Source: Planctomycetota bacterium
GTDB lineage: Bacteria; Planctomycetota; Brocadiia; Brocadiales; Bathyanammoxibiaceae
Direction of reading: 5' to 3'
Length of the DNA: 46,586 nt
NCBI GenBank assembly: GCA_023261505.1
Contig: JAHFOV010000009.1
Location: 3,036-49,621, forward strand
The notes under the pieces were generated by a model, which ran no database searches, was not told the DNA's origin, and saw only the letters and a program-made list of their open reading frames with translations. Below, one piece after another: positions 1 to 7,068 of this stretch. Each line of letters starts with the position of its first letter. The first letter of the stretch is position 1. Position numbers and translations under genes: made by a program.

Positions 1-123
1 CATAAGGTTGAAATGCCAGAGAGTTTGGGAAGTCTCCGCCTCTTTGATAAAAGGAGTTATGGAGACACTACATTAACTTTTTGGAGATTGCATGATTTTG
101 AGGTCGCGGAACCTGGAGATTGA
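1..123 (+). CDS. rsmD: C-terminal end of a 16S rRNA (guanine-966-N2) methyltransferase-like protein (partial)
   Basis: The window opens inside a reading frame: frame 1 is open for 40 codons and stops with TGA at 121-123. The tail contains LGSLRLFDKRSYGDTTLTFW, which resembles the RsmD C-terminus, where a 'YGDT-x-L' strand ends the methyltransferase fold. RsmD methylates G966 of 16S rRNA during 30S assembly. The catalytic NPPY-type motif would lie outside the window, so the call rests on about 40 residues only. ispE follows 80 nt downstream on the same strand, separated by a REP-like inverted pair. It could be another Rossmann methyltransferase with a similar C-terminal strand. Confidence 0.6.
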   Translation, partial: HKVEMPESLGSLRLFDKRSYGDTTLTFWRLHDFEVAEPGD

Positions 124-136
124 GCGCAAGTAAGAG

Positions 137-195
137 GTAGCCGCACCCTTCAGGTTGCTCTATTTTAATTACGCAGGCTAAAGCCTGCGGCTACA
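137..195. repeat. REP-like inverted pair (GCAGGCTAAAGCCTGC family)
   Basis: The right half holds a perfect hairpin, GCAGGCTTTAGCCTGC-type, followed by GGCTACA. The left half (GTAGCCGCACCCTTCAGG) is a diverged inverted copy. The right half recurs identically (25 nt) at 24779-24803. It lies between the rsmD-like stop and ispE, whose ATG follows 8 nt later, so the ispE ribosome binding region borders the repeat and no clear Shine-Dalgarno is visible. Confidence 0.8.
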
Positions 196-203
196 AGTTA
201 TCT

Positions 204-1103
204 ATGAATAAAAGGCTAAAACTACAGGCACATGCTAAGATTAACCTCTTTCTAGAAGTCTTGGGCAAGAGGCAAGACGGTTATCACGAGATTGAAACCG
301 TTATGCAGGAGATAGGTCTGGCAGATACGCTGGAGATAGAAGAAAGCGGTAGCACCGCAGGCGACAAAGGTATAGAACTCACTTGTACCGACCCGGACCT
401 CCCTTCTAACGAAGGCAATCTGGTATGGAAGGCGGCGAAACTCTTCCAGGAAGAACTTAGAATCAACAGGGGTGTGAGGATAAACTTGAAAAAGAGTATC
501 CCTGTAGGGGCAGGCTTGGGCGGGGGTAGTTCGGATGCGGCAACGGTATTAAAAGGATTGGACACTTTATGGCGGACAGGCATTGGGAACGAGAGGCTTA
601 TGGAGATGGCCTCAAGGCTTGGCTCTGATGTCCCTTTCTTCATTCTGGGCGGGACCGCCGTTTGCCGCGGAAGAGGAGAAAGGGTAAATCCACTAAAGGT
701 GAGCAGTGGTTATCATGATTATTATTATACCCTCCTTTATCCAGGCATAAAGATTTCCACCGCTATCGTTTATAATAATCTTAAAATAGACTTGACAAAA
801 AGTTGCAAAGATGTTAACCTTCTTTTTGCTGCCCTTGAGACAGGAAATGCTGCGTCTTTAGGGCAGTTGCTCTTTAATAGATTAGAGGCTGTGGCTTTCG
901 GCCTGTATCCGGAGCTTCAAGAGATAAAAACCCTTCTTGAAAGTTATCGTCCCTGTGGAGTCTTGCTCTCAGGGAGCGGTTCTTGCATTTACGGTCTTTA
1001 TGAAACAAGGAGGGAGGCTGAAGAGACTGGACTAGAGCTTAAAAGGAAAGGGTTTGACAAGGTATATATAACCCAACCCCTTTTGAGAGAGGAGGAATCT
1101 TGA
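204..1103 (+). CDS. ispE: 4-diphosphocytidyl-2-C-methyl-D-erythritol kinase
   Basis: IspE phosphorylates CDP-methylerythritol with ATP in the non-mevalonate (MEP) isoprenoid pathway in the cytoplasm. The 299-aa length is usual for the family. The N-terminal AKINLFLEVL holds the conserved Lys (about residue 12). The GHMP-kinase glycine loop PVGAGLGGGSSDAA is at residues 100-113, SDVPFF (about 141-146) carries the catalytic Asp, and the C-terminal LSGSGSCIYGL is the third GHMP motif. The ATG at 204 is chosen because the family begins just before this AKINL motif. spoVG follows 44 nt downstream on the same strand. No key residue is missing; the assignment is secure. Confidence 0.97.
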   Translation: MNKRLKLQAHAKINLFLEVLGKRQDGYHEIETVMQEIGLADTLEIEESGSTAGDKGIELTCTDPDLPSNEGNLVWKAAKLFQEELRINRGVRINLKKSIPVGAGLGGGSSDAATVLKGLDTLWRTGIGNERLMEMASRLGSDVPFFILGGTAVCRGRGERVNPLKVSSGYHDYYYTLLYPGIKISTAIVYNNLKIDLTKSCKDVNLLFAALETGNAASLGQLLFNRLEAVAFGLYPELQEIKTLLESYRPCGVLLSGSGSCIYGLYETRREAEETGLELKRKGFDKVYITQPLLREEES

Positions 1104-1147
1104 GCAATTTTTAATCAGCTTGACTCTGAGTTAGGGAGGGGTGCCCC

Positions 1148-1621
1148 GTGGAGATTACAGAGGTAATGGTAAGGCTCACAGAATCCAGGGAAAATCGTTT
1201 ACAGGCCTTTTGTGGTATTATCATTGACAATGAATTTGTAGTGAAGGATCTGAAGATTATCGAAGGGCATAATGGCGCATTTGTGGCCATGCCGAGCCGT
1301 AAAATCACCGATAGGTGTCCCAAATGCAGGGGAAAGAACCACCTTCGGTCTCACTATTGTAGTGATTGTGGAACAAAGCTGGATGAAAAACGCTACTTAC
1401 GTGAGGGTACAAAGATACAAATTTACGCTGATACTGCGCATCCAATAAATGCTAAGTGTCGTGAGGTCATTCAACAGAAAGTTCTGGCTGCCTTTAAGGA
1501 AGAGTTAAAAAAATCTACACAATTAGGCTATAAGCCTACAGAAGTTGAACATTTAGAAGATATTGACAATGGAAAAGACCACCCTGAAGAAGAACGTTTT
1601 GGAGAAGGCATTCTACCTTAA
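1148..1621 (+). CDS. spoVG: SpoVG-family RNA-binding regulator with an inserted zinc ribbon
   Basis: SpoVG proteins are small nucleic-acid-binding regulators. Residues 1-52 (MEITEVMVRL..., IDNEFVVKDLKIIEGHNGAF, VAMPSRK) and 95-118 (DTAHPINAKCREVIQQKVL) match the normal SpoVG core of about 85-95 aa. Between these halves, where most SpoVG proteins have a short loop, lies CPKC (57-60) and CSDC (71-74), a four-Cys zinc ribbon, plus about 20 linker residues. The C-terminus extends some 35 residues as an acidic tail. The start is GTG at 1148, preceded by a GGGAGGGG Shine-Dalgarno. It sits 44 nt after ispE and may share its transcript. The insertion looks like a lineage-specific variant rather than a frameshift, because both halves are in one frame. 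Confidence 0.88.
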   Translation: MEITEVMVRLTESRENRLQAFCGIIIDNEFVVKDLKIIEGHNGAFVAMPSRKITDRCPKCRGKNHLRSHYCSDCGTKLDEKRYLREGTKIQIYADTAHPINAKCREVIQQKVLAAFKEELKKSTQLGYKPTEVEHLEDIDNGKDHPEEERFGEGILP

Positions 1622-1639
1622 CTTATTACCCACCCCATT

Positions 1640-1720
1640 GTTCCTTGTAGTAGTAGCCTAGGGAGGCTTGTACGCCTCAGGCTCTGGACATAAGGGTTAG
1701 CTGTCAGCCTGAAGCGGTTA
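1640..1720. repeat. Intergenic hairpin-rich repeat-like segment
   Basis: Between spoVG and ilvB lies a GAGGC-TTGTAC-GCCTC hairpin flanked by further CCTGAGGC and CAGCCTGAAGC fragments, of the same style as the window's other interspersed repeats. Downstream (1755-1800) the sequence turns strongly A/T rich (TTTAATATAATTTATATT) before ilvB, which is a plausible promoter region, but no -35/-10 pair could be fixed. Confidence 0.45.
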
Positions 1721-1827
1721 TAAGTCTCCCCGAACTGTTGCCCTACAATTTGTTTTTTCCTTTAATATTTTTTAATATAATTTATATTATTTAATTTGTT
1801 CACATCTACTAAACTCTCTGAATAACT

Positions 1828-3522
1828 ATGGCAAAAACAGGTGCACAAGTCCTTGTTGATATGTTAGTCAATAAAGGGGTGGAATACGCTTTTGGCATCC
1901 CAGGGGGAGCTGTGTTGCCCCTTTTTGATGTACTTTACGATTCTCCCATAAAATTAATCCTTACCAGGCACGAGCAGGGGGCAGGACACGCTGCCGATGG
2001 TTATGCCAGGGCAACAGGAAAGGTGGGTGTTTGCCTGGCCACCTCTGGTCCAGGGGCCACAAACCTTACCACTGCTATCGCCACCGCCTTCATGGACTCC
2101 ATTCCTATGGTCGCCATCACGGGCCAGGTCAGACGCAAGTTCATTGGAAGCGATGCCTTCCAGGAGGCCGATATCACGGGCATCACCCGTCCTATTACTA
2201 AGCATAATTACCTTGTAAAAGATATTAGAGACATCCCCAGGGTGGTCAACGAGGCCTTTTATATCGCCAGTACAGGCAGGTGTGGCCCTGTGGTGATAGA
2301 CTTGCCAGTTGATATTACTACAGAGAGTTGGGATGGCCCCTACCCTGAAGACAATGAGGTGCATCTTCCCGGTTATAAACCCCGTTACCAGGGTAACCCA
2401 AGGCAGATACGTATCGCTGCCGAGGCCATCAATAATGCCAAAAAACCAGTGGTTTATGCCGGTGGAGGTATAATTCATTCAGGCTGTCACAGAGAGCTTC
2501 TAGAGCTGGCAGAAAAGGGCAACCTTCCTGTTACCACCACACTTATGGGACTGGGAGGTTTCCCAGAAGACCACGAACTCTCCTTGCGTATGCTGGGTAT
2601 GCACGGCACCTTATACGCTAACCATGCCGTCACGGAGTGTGACCTGCTTATAGCTATCGGCGCCCGCTTCGATGATAGAATCACAGGTAAGTTAGATGAG
2701 TTTGCACCTCATGCAAAGATTATCCATATAGACATAGACCCGGCATCCATTAGCAAAACTATAAAAGTCGACATACCTGTGGTAGGAGATGCCAAAAACA
2801 TCCTTACAGAACTCCTCCCCTTAATACAACAGGTGGAAAGGAAAGAGTGGCATGAACAGATTAAAGAGTGGAAGAAAAAATATCGCCTTTCCTACGATAA
2901 CAATGGAGTACTGCCGAAACCTCAATATATTATTGAGCAAATCTCTGAAATAACCAGGGGAAAGGCCGTCATTGCCACAGAGGTGGGGCAGAACCAGATG
3001 TGGACTGCCCAGTATTATACCTTTACCAGCCCGCGCACCCTTATATCCTCTGGCGGGCTAGGCACAATGGGCTTCGGTTTCCCTGCTGCTATAGGGGCAC
3101 AATTGGGCTGTCCTGATAAAACTGTGATAGACATCGCAGGAGATGGGAGCTTCCAGATGAATATACAGGAACTGGCTACAGTGGTCCACTACAAGCTTCC
3201 CGTAAAAGTAGTCATTATGAATAACGGCTATCTGGGAATGGTGCGCCAGTGGCAGGAACTTTTTTACAAGAAGAGATACTCCGGTACTCATCTTGAGGAC
3301 AACCCCGACTTTGTCAAGGTGGCAGAGGCCTACGGGGCTAAGGGTTTTCGGATAGAACGTAAAGAGGAGGTGAGGCCTACTCTGGAGAAGGCCCTCGCCA
3401 TAAGGGAGCCTGTGGTAATAGATTGTAAGATCGGACAGGAAGAAAATGTATACCCCTTTATCCCCGCAGGCAAGACCGTCAGGGATGCTATCATAGAAGG
3501 AACTTTTGGAGGTATGGCATGA
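1828..3522 (+). CDS. ilvB: Acetolactate synthase, large (catalytic) subunit
   Basis: This ThDP- and FAD-dependent enzyme condenses two pyruvates to acetolactate, or pyruvate and 2-oxobutyrate, the first common step of valine, leucine and isoleucine synthesis. The 564-aa length is normal. The catalytic Glu is in LTRHEQGAGHAADGYAR (E49). SGPGATN and PMVAITGQV follow in the N-terminal domain. The ThDP-Mg motif runs from GDGSFQMN (about 438) to MNNGYLGMVRQWQ. RFDDRITG marks the central FAD domain. The ATG at 1828 is the family start. It is first in an ilvB-ilvN-ilvC cluster. A heptad palindrome separates it from ilvN. Confidence 0.98.
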   Translation: MAKTGAQVLVDMLVNKGVEYAFGIPGGAVLPLFDVLYDSPIKLILTRHEQGAGHAADGYARATGKVGVCLATSGPGATNLTTAIATAFMDSIPMVAITGQVRRKFIGSDAFQEADITGITRPITKHNYLVKDIRDIPRVVNEAFYIASTGRCGPVVIDLPVDITTESWDGPYPEDNEVHLPGYKPRYQGNPRQIRIAAEAINNAKKPVVYAGGGIIHSGCHRELLELAEKGNLPVTTTLMGLGGFPEDHELSLRMLGMHGTLYANHAVTECDLLIAIGARFDDRITGKLDEFAPHAKIIHIDIDPASISKTIKVDIPVVGDAKNILTELLPLIQQVERKEWHEQIKEWKKKYRLSYDNNGVLPKPQYIIEQISEITRGKAVIATEVGQNQMWTAQYYTFTSPRTLISSGGLGTMGFGFPAAIGAQLGCPDKTVIDIAGDGSFQMNIQELATVVHYKLPVKVVIMNNGYLGMVRQWQELFYKKRYSGTHLEDNPDFVKVAEAYGAKGFRIERKEEVRPTLEKALAIREPVVIDCKIGQEENVYPFIPAGKTVRDAIIEGTFGGMA

Positions 3523-3526
3523 GCAA

Positions 3527-3617
3527 GGTAACAGGTAACAGTAGACAGGAAAAGAAAGGAGCCAAGTCAAGGGTGACATGGTACAGGGAAAATATAATTT
3601 TCCTGTTCCCTGTAACC
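3527..3617. repeat. Heptad-arm palindrome A (ilvB-ilvN junction)
   Basis: The left arm is built of 7-nt units (GGTAACA GGTAACA, then GTAGACA, GGAAAAG). The right arm TTTTCCTGTTCCCTGTAACC is its imperfect reverse complement. It fills the ilvB-ilvN gap almost completely and leaves ilvN without a visible Shine-Dalgarno. It has the same architecture as elements B-I described below. Confidence 0.8.
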
Positions 3618-3625
3618 TTTTAATT

Positions 3626-4105
3626 ATGAGACATGTCATCACAGCACTGGTGGAAAATAAGGTGGGTGTCCTGGCCAGGATTGCAGGACTCTTCAGTAGC
3701 CGCGGCTTTAATATCGACAGCCTCAGCGTTGGGGAGACAGAAAGCCCTGAACTCTCCAGGCTCACTGTGGTTGTCAGGGGAGACGACTCCACCATCGAAC
3801 AGGTCCGCAAACAATTAGGAAAAGTCATTGACGTCATCAAGGTCATAGACCTTACTGACACTCCCTATGTAGAGAGGGATTTGATGCTTGTAAAGGTCAA
3901 CGTGCCCCCAGGAAGAAGGGGAGAGATACTGGAGATGGTGGATATCTTCCGCGGGAAGATAATAGATGTGGGACAGAAAGACATGATTATAGAATTATCG
4001 GGAACTGAGGACAAACTCGAGGCCATGATTAAACTACTCCACACTTATGGCATTAAGGAGATGGCCCGAACAGGTCAGATTGCAATGGCAAGGGGAACCA
4101 AATAA
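3626..4105 (+). CDS. ilvN: Acetolactate synthase, small (regulatory) subunit
   Basis: The regulatory partner of IlvB confers valine feedback inhibition through an N-terminal ACT domain. MRHVITALVENKVGVLARI at the start and FSSRGFNIDSLSVGETE just after are the classic ACT signature. The C-terminal half (ERDLMLVKVNVPPG, EMVDIFRGKIIDVG) matches the ALS_ss_C domain. I choose ATG 3626 (159 aa) because the family begins at this MR-H-I motif. The ORF track starts at 3578, which adds 16 residues encoded by the right arm of palindrome A. That upstream ATG does have a purine-rich leader, so an N-terminally extended form cannot be excluded. The gene name could equally be ilvH. Confidence 0.95.
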   Translation: MRHVITALVENKVGVLARIAGLFSSRGFNIDSLSVGETESPELSRLTVVVRGDDSTIEQVRKQLGKVIDVIKVIDLTDTPYVERDLMLVKVNVPPGRRGEILEMVDIFRGKIIDVGQKDMIIELSGTEDKLEAMIKLLHTYGIKEMARTGQIAMARGTK

Positions 4106-4113
4106 ATCCTGTA

Positions 4114-4139
4114 GGGGTTGAAAATATTCAACCCCTACA
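4114..4139. repeat. Palindrome GTAGGGGTTGAA...TTCAACCCCTAC, copy 1
   Basis: A near-perfect inverted repeat (GTAGGGGTTGAA / TTCAACCCCTAC) lies just after ilvN. The same palindrome with a slightly changed loop recurs right after ilvC (5197-5222), so the pair brackets ilvC. No T-tract follows, so it is more a repeat or mRNA-stabilising hairpin than an intrinsic terminator. Confidence 0.85.
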
Positions 4140-4202
4140 TCACGCCCGGCCTTGAGCCGAAGCGGAGCACCAGCTAACGGACATTAAAGGAGCAGCGAAC
4201 GA

Positions 4203-5198
4203 ATGGCAAAAATATACTACGATAAGGATGCAGACTTTAATTACTTGAAAGGTAAAAAGTTAGCAGTAATAGGCTACGGAAGCCAGGGTAAGGCTCAGGC
4301 TCAGAACGCAAGGGATAGCGGGGTGGAGGTCATCATCGGGCTGCGGCCTGAAGGGGCCAGTATTGAACAAGCACAGAAGGACGGCTTCAAAGTCTTCAAT
4401 ATTCCAACAGCCTCCCAGGAAGGAGATATTATTCACATGCTCCTTCCAGACGAGGTCCAACCCCCTATTTATAAAAATCAGATAATGCCTCACCTTAAAA
4501 AGGGAAAGACCCTGTGCTTCTCCCACGGTTTCAATATACACTACCATCAGGTTGTCCCTACCCCTGATATAGACGTCATCATGGTGGCCCCCAAAGGCCC
4601 TGGGAGATTGGTGAGGTCGGAATATCAAAAAGGCGGCGGTGTACCATGCCTCCTGGCCGTATATCAGGATGTTTCGGGTAAGGCAAAGGACGTGGCTCTG
4701 GCCTACGCTAAGGCCATTGGCGGCACAAGGGCAGGGGTGATTGAGACTACCTTTGCCGAGGAGACAGAAACTGACCTCTTCGGAGAACAGACAGTGCTAT
4801 GCGGAGGAGTCAGCGCCCTGGTGAAGGCTGGCTTTGAGACCCTGGTGGAAGCGGGCTACCAGCCAGAACTGGCCTATTTTGAGTGCTTTCACGAACTCAA
4901 GCTCATTGTGGACCTCTTTTATGAAGGGGGACTTGCCCAGATGCGCAAATCCGTAAGTAACACTGCCGAATTTGGTGACCTGACCAGAGGGCCGAGAATA
5001 ATCAATGAAGAGACCAAAAAGGAGATGAATAAAATCCTCAAGGAGATACAGAGCGGCCAGTTCGCAAAAGAATGGGTCCTCGAAAATCAGGCAGGCTCTC
5101 CCTCCTTTGAGGCCCTTAGGGCCAGAGAAAAAGACCTGCTAATTGAAAAGGTGGGCAGGGAGCTCCGACAGAAGATGGGCTGGATTCAGGCCAAGTAG
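4203..5198 (+). CDS. ilvC: Ketol-acid reductoisomerase (class I)
   Basis: It converts acetolactate to dihydroxyisovalerate by Mg-dependent alkyl migration and NAD(P)H reduction. The 331-aa length is that of class I KARI. The Rossmann motif GYGSQG is at 24-29, and the cofactor-loop region reads [13 protein letters not shown]. The C-terminal knotted domain is represented by [30 protein letters not shown] and SNTAEFGD, containing the metal-ligand Asp and Glu residues. ATG 4203 has an AAAGGAGCAG ribosome binding site 10-15 nt upstream. The stop codon TAG lies inside palindrome copy 2. Third gene of the ilv cluster; no ilvD or leu gene follows in this window. Confidence 0.98.
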   Translation: MAKIYYDKDADFNYLKGKKLAVIGYGSQGKAQAQNARDSGVEVIIGLRPEGASIEQAQKDGFKVFNIPTASQEGDIIHMLLPDEVQPPIYKNQIMPHLKKGKTLCFSHGFNIHYHQVVPTPDIDVIMVAPKGPGRLVRSEYQKGGGVPCLLAVYQDVSGKAKDVALAYAKAIGGTRAGVIETTFAEETETDLFGEQTVLCGGVSALVKAGFETLVEAGYQPELAYFECFHELKLIVDLFYEGGLAQMRKSVSNTAEFGDLTRGPRIINEETKKEMNKILKEIQSGQFAKEWVLENQAGSPSFEALRAREKDLLIEKVGRELRQKMGWIQAK

Positions 5199-5222
5199 GG
5201 GTTGAATATTTTCAACCCCTAC
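5197..5222. repeat. Palindrome GTAGGGGTTGAA...TTCAACCCCTAC, copy 2
   Basis: Same inverted repeat as at 4114-4139. Its first TAG is the ilvC stop codon, so the element starts in coding sequence. It may protect the 3' end of the ilv mRNA. Confidence 0.85.
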
Positions 5223-5280
5223 ATGCTGTGCCTAGTTTTTAAACCAGTCCATATCTTTGGGCAGAAGTTCGGACTTTATA

Positions 5281-5460
5281 GGAACAACGTTCCCTGTCAT
5301 TCTGAGCGAAGCTTCGCCTTCGGCGAATCTGCCGAAGGCACTAGAAGAAATCCGCTGCCCCCTTCTCTAAAGAAACGTAAGGACAGGTTTTTAAACCTGT
5401 CCGATAAGAACCATCCCCGTTCATATCTCAGACTTGGACAGACCTGAAGGTCTGTCCCTA
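5281..5460. repeat. Cluster of palindromic repeats downstream of ilvC
   Basis: Several separate palindromes are packed together: GGAACAACGTTCC at 5281; a CATTCTGAGCGAAGC fragment with TTCGGCGAATCTGCCGAA (about 5298-5338); GGACAGGTTTTTAAACCTGT CC at 5381-5402; and GGACAGACC-TGAA-GGTCTGTCC at 5436-5458. The ORF track entry 5202-5447 is assembled from these repeats and I do not consider it a gene. Confidence 0.75.
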
Positions 5461-5671
5461 CGTTATAATTTTGTGGCGTGTGAGTTCATCTCGCACGGCT
5501 GACCACCTGAGGCACCAATGAACGGTCAGGAAACTGCCGTCCTCCCTCCATTGGCAGGAAGGAATCATCTCCTCAGAGCACATTCCTTTTTAATGTGAAT
5601 GAGGAGGTAGTTCTCAGCAAAGAGGACTCCTTCTGGTCATCGTCAGCATTATGAGAAAGATTCTTTTCATT
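5461..5671. other. Gene-free segment with nested hairpins, function unknown
   Basis: About 210 nt without a convincing ORF. Visible pairings include CTGACC with GGTCAG, CTGCC with GGCAG, and a longer hairpin in which CTCCTC...CACAT pairs with ATGTG...GAGGAG (about 5571-5610). It lies directly upstream of a predicted promoter. It may be a structured RNA, a decayed element end or a small-gene remnant. The minus strand holds a 35-codon ORF (IPSCQWREDGSFLTVHWCLR) without support. Confidence 0.35.
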
Positions 5672-5700
5672 TTGACACTGTCAAAAATAGACTTTTAAAT
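5672..5700 (+). promoter_or_regulatory. Predicted sigma-70 promoter for the 5730-6963 genes
   Basis: TTGACA (5672-5677, perfect -35), a 17-nt spacer and TTAAAT (5695-5700, 4/6 to the -10 consensus) lie 30 nt upstream of the next ATG. Position and spacing fit a housekeeping promoter for the three-gene unit that follows. Confidence 0.6.
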
Positions 5701-5729
5701 TAGGGGTCGAAAGTGTTAAAATTGGCAAA

Positions 5730-6071
5730 ATGTACGCAGTTCTACTGCTGGCTTCGGCGATTTTCATCCTGGAGTTTAGCGAACTAATGGCGGAGGATCA
5801 ACCTCAGGCCCCAGCCGTGAGCCATTCCGCTCAGGCTCAACCCGGAGGCACAATCGAACCGGAAGCAAAGGATGGGGGGGTAGAGTCAACCCAGGCGGTA
5901 GAGGACGAATGTTGTGAAGATGCTGACATCCTTGAGGAAGAGCTTCCATTAGAAGAGAAAGAGGGGGAGGTTTTGGAAAGGAGAGGAGAAGAAAAAAAGG
6001 TTCGCCAAGTCGAATCAACAGAAGGCATTACAGGAGAGTATTACCATGGTGGAGGCAGGGAAGGCAATTAA
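5730..6071 (+). CDS. Short acidic protein with N-terminal hydrophobic segment, unknown function
   Basis: 113 aa. Residues 1-20 (MYAVLLLASAIFILEFSELM) form a hydrophobic stretch that could be a signal peptide or anchor. The rest is Glu/Pro/Gln-rich, low-complexity and acidic (EEELPLEEKEGEVLE), predicted disordered. A pair of Cys (DECCED) is present near residue 77. I recognise no domain. It sits 30 nt behind a good promoter and its end overlaps the following receiver gene by 26 nt, suggesting translational coupling. The overlap and low complexity leave some doubt that the full ORF is translated. Confidence 0.55.
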   Translation: MYAVLLLASAIFILEFSELMAEDQPQAPAVSHSAQAQPGGTIEPEAKDGGVESTQAVEDECCEDADILEEELPLEEKEGEVLERRGEEKKVRQVESTEGITGEYYHGGGREGN

Positions 6072-6444
6072 GGCAAACATTCTGCTAATAGACTATGAGG
6101 AGACCCACCGCAGTATCTACACCAGTTTCCTGCGTTACGCTGGCTACACAGTAACGGCTGCTCCAGACGGAATTGAAGGACTAAGCCTTTTCAGAAAGGG
6201 TTCTTACGACCTGGTACTCTGTGCCCTGGAGATGCCCTATCTCTCGGGTGTAGATGTAGCAAGGGCTATAAGTTCTTTCTGTCTGGAAAAGGGGAGAAAA
6301 GTACCATTCATCATGATAGCCAGCAGATCCCGTGAAATCACCCAAGAGGAGATGAAAAAAACTGGAATTGATACTGTATTCTTTAAGCCACTCAGGTTAG
6401 ATCGTCTCTCAGAGTCTATCAGCGGACTCATTCACTCCCGATAG
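6046..6444 (+). CDS. Atypical CheY-like receiver domain lacking the phospho-acceptor Asp
   Basis: A 132-aa single-domain receiver fold. NILLIDYEE (11-19) replaces the usual 'ILIVDDE' acidic pair (D16 kept, second acid shifted). The beta-3 strand reads DLVLCALEMPYLSG, where family members have 'DLVLLDLxMPxMSG', so the phosphorylated Asp is Ala60. The conserved Lys (FFKPL, K114) and a Ser at the T/S switch position (IMIASRS) are kept. Such pseudo-receivers usually work by protein-protein contact without phosphotransfer. The start ATG 6046 has an AGGAGAG Shine-Dalgarno. It overlaps the acidic gene upstream and abuts the GNAT gene downstream (TAG-ATG), so the three are probably co-translated. Confidence 0.85.
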   Translation: MVEAGKAIKANILLIDYEETHRSIYTSFLRYAGYTVTAAPDGIEGLSLFRKGSYDLVLCALEMPYLSGVDVARAISSFCLEKGRKVPFIMIASRSREITQEEMKKTGIDTVFFKPLRLDRLSESISGLIHSR

Positions 6445-6963
6445 ATGATAGAAATTATAAGATACCGGAGGGCCTCTATTGAGGATATATCTCAAATAGA
6501 GGAGATGGAAGAGTTATATTTTCCAACGGAGGCCTTTGGCAGGAGGCAAATAAGATACCTCCTCCAATCCCCTAATGCCGTAACTCTGGTGGCCTGTTCC
6601 GACAGTAAGGTTCTGGGTTATGTTATCGGTGTGGGACGCAGGGGGTCTCCAACTGTAAGGATATACACCTTCTGCGTGAGGGAAGATTACAGGCAGAAAG
6701 GTATTGGCACCTCTCTGCTTCAGAGGCTGGAATGGGAGTGCCAGAAAATGGGGTTACATCACCTGATCCTTGAGGTAGGAGATTACAATCTTCCCGCCAT
6801 AAAGTTTTATACAAAAAATGGATTCGTGGAGTTTTCAAGAATTCCAGAGTACTACAGAAACGGTACCACTGCCATAAGGATGAAAAAAACGATAACCCAG
6901 CCGTTAGGGGCCAACGATTCAGAGTTAACAGAAACCACAGAAAGATACAAGAAGCCTCGTTAA
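6445..6963 (+). CDS. GNAT-family (RimI-like) N-acetyltransferase
   Basis: 172 aa. The core is a GNAT acetyltransferase: TFCVREDYRQKGIGTSLLQRLE holds the acetyl-CoA pyrophosphate loop (Q-x-x-G-I/G pattern), followed by LILEVGDYNLPAIKFYTKNGF (motif B) and a late YYRNGTTAIRMKK strand. The layout resembles RimI-type N-terminal or ribosomal-protein acetyltransferases, but the substrate cannot be read from sequence. The last 25 residues form a polar tail. The ATG follows the receiver stop codon directly, so it belongs to the same transcription unit. A link between the pseudo-receiver and acetylation is only an inference from adjacency. Confidence 0.88.
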   Translation: MIEIIRYRRASIEDISQIEEMEELYFPTEAFGRRQIRYLLQSPNAVTLVACSDSKVLGYVIGVGRRGSPTVRIYTFCVREDYRQKGIGTSLLQRLEWECQKMGLHHLILEVGDYNLPAIKFYTKNGFVEFSRIPEYYRNGTTAIRMKKTITQPLGANDSELTETTERYKKPR

Positions 6964-7068
6964 AAAACGTCAACCTCTCAAGGTAATACTTCTTGCACTC
7001 CTCATGCAAAAAACACTTGCGTCAAGAAAACTTTTTGCTAGTATTATGCGCTTTCAGGAGGCCCGGAG

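Noticed and set aside
5202-5447. 81-aa ORF after ilvC
   Set aside because: It is made entirely of palindromic repeats (GGACAGG..., CATTCTGAGCG...), without RBS or protein-like pattern.
5460-5570. Minus-strand 35-codon ORF (IPSCQWREDGSFLTVHWCLR) slightly like RNHCP-type zinc proteins
   Set aside because: Too short, key Cys missing and no neighbouring similarity; probably chance.
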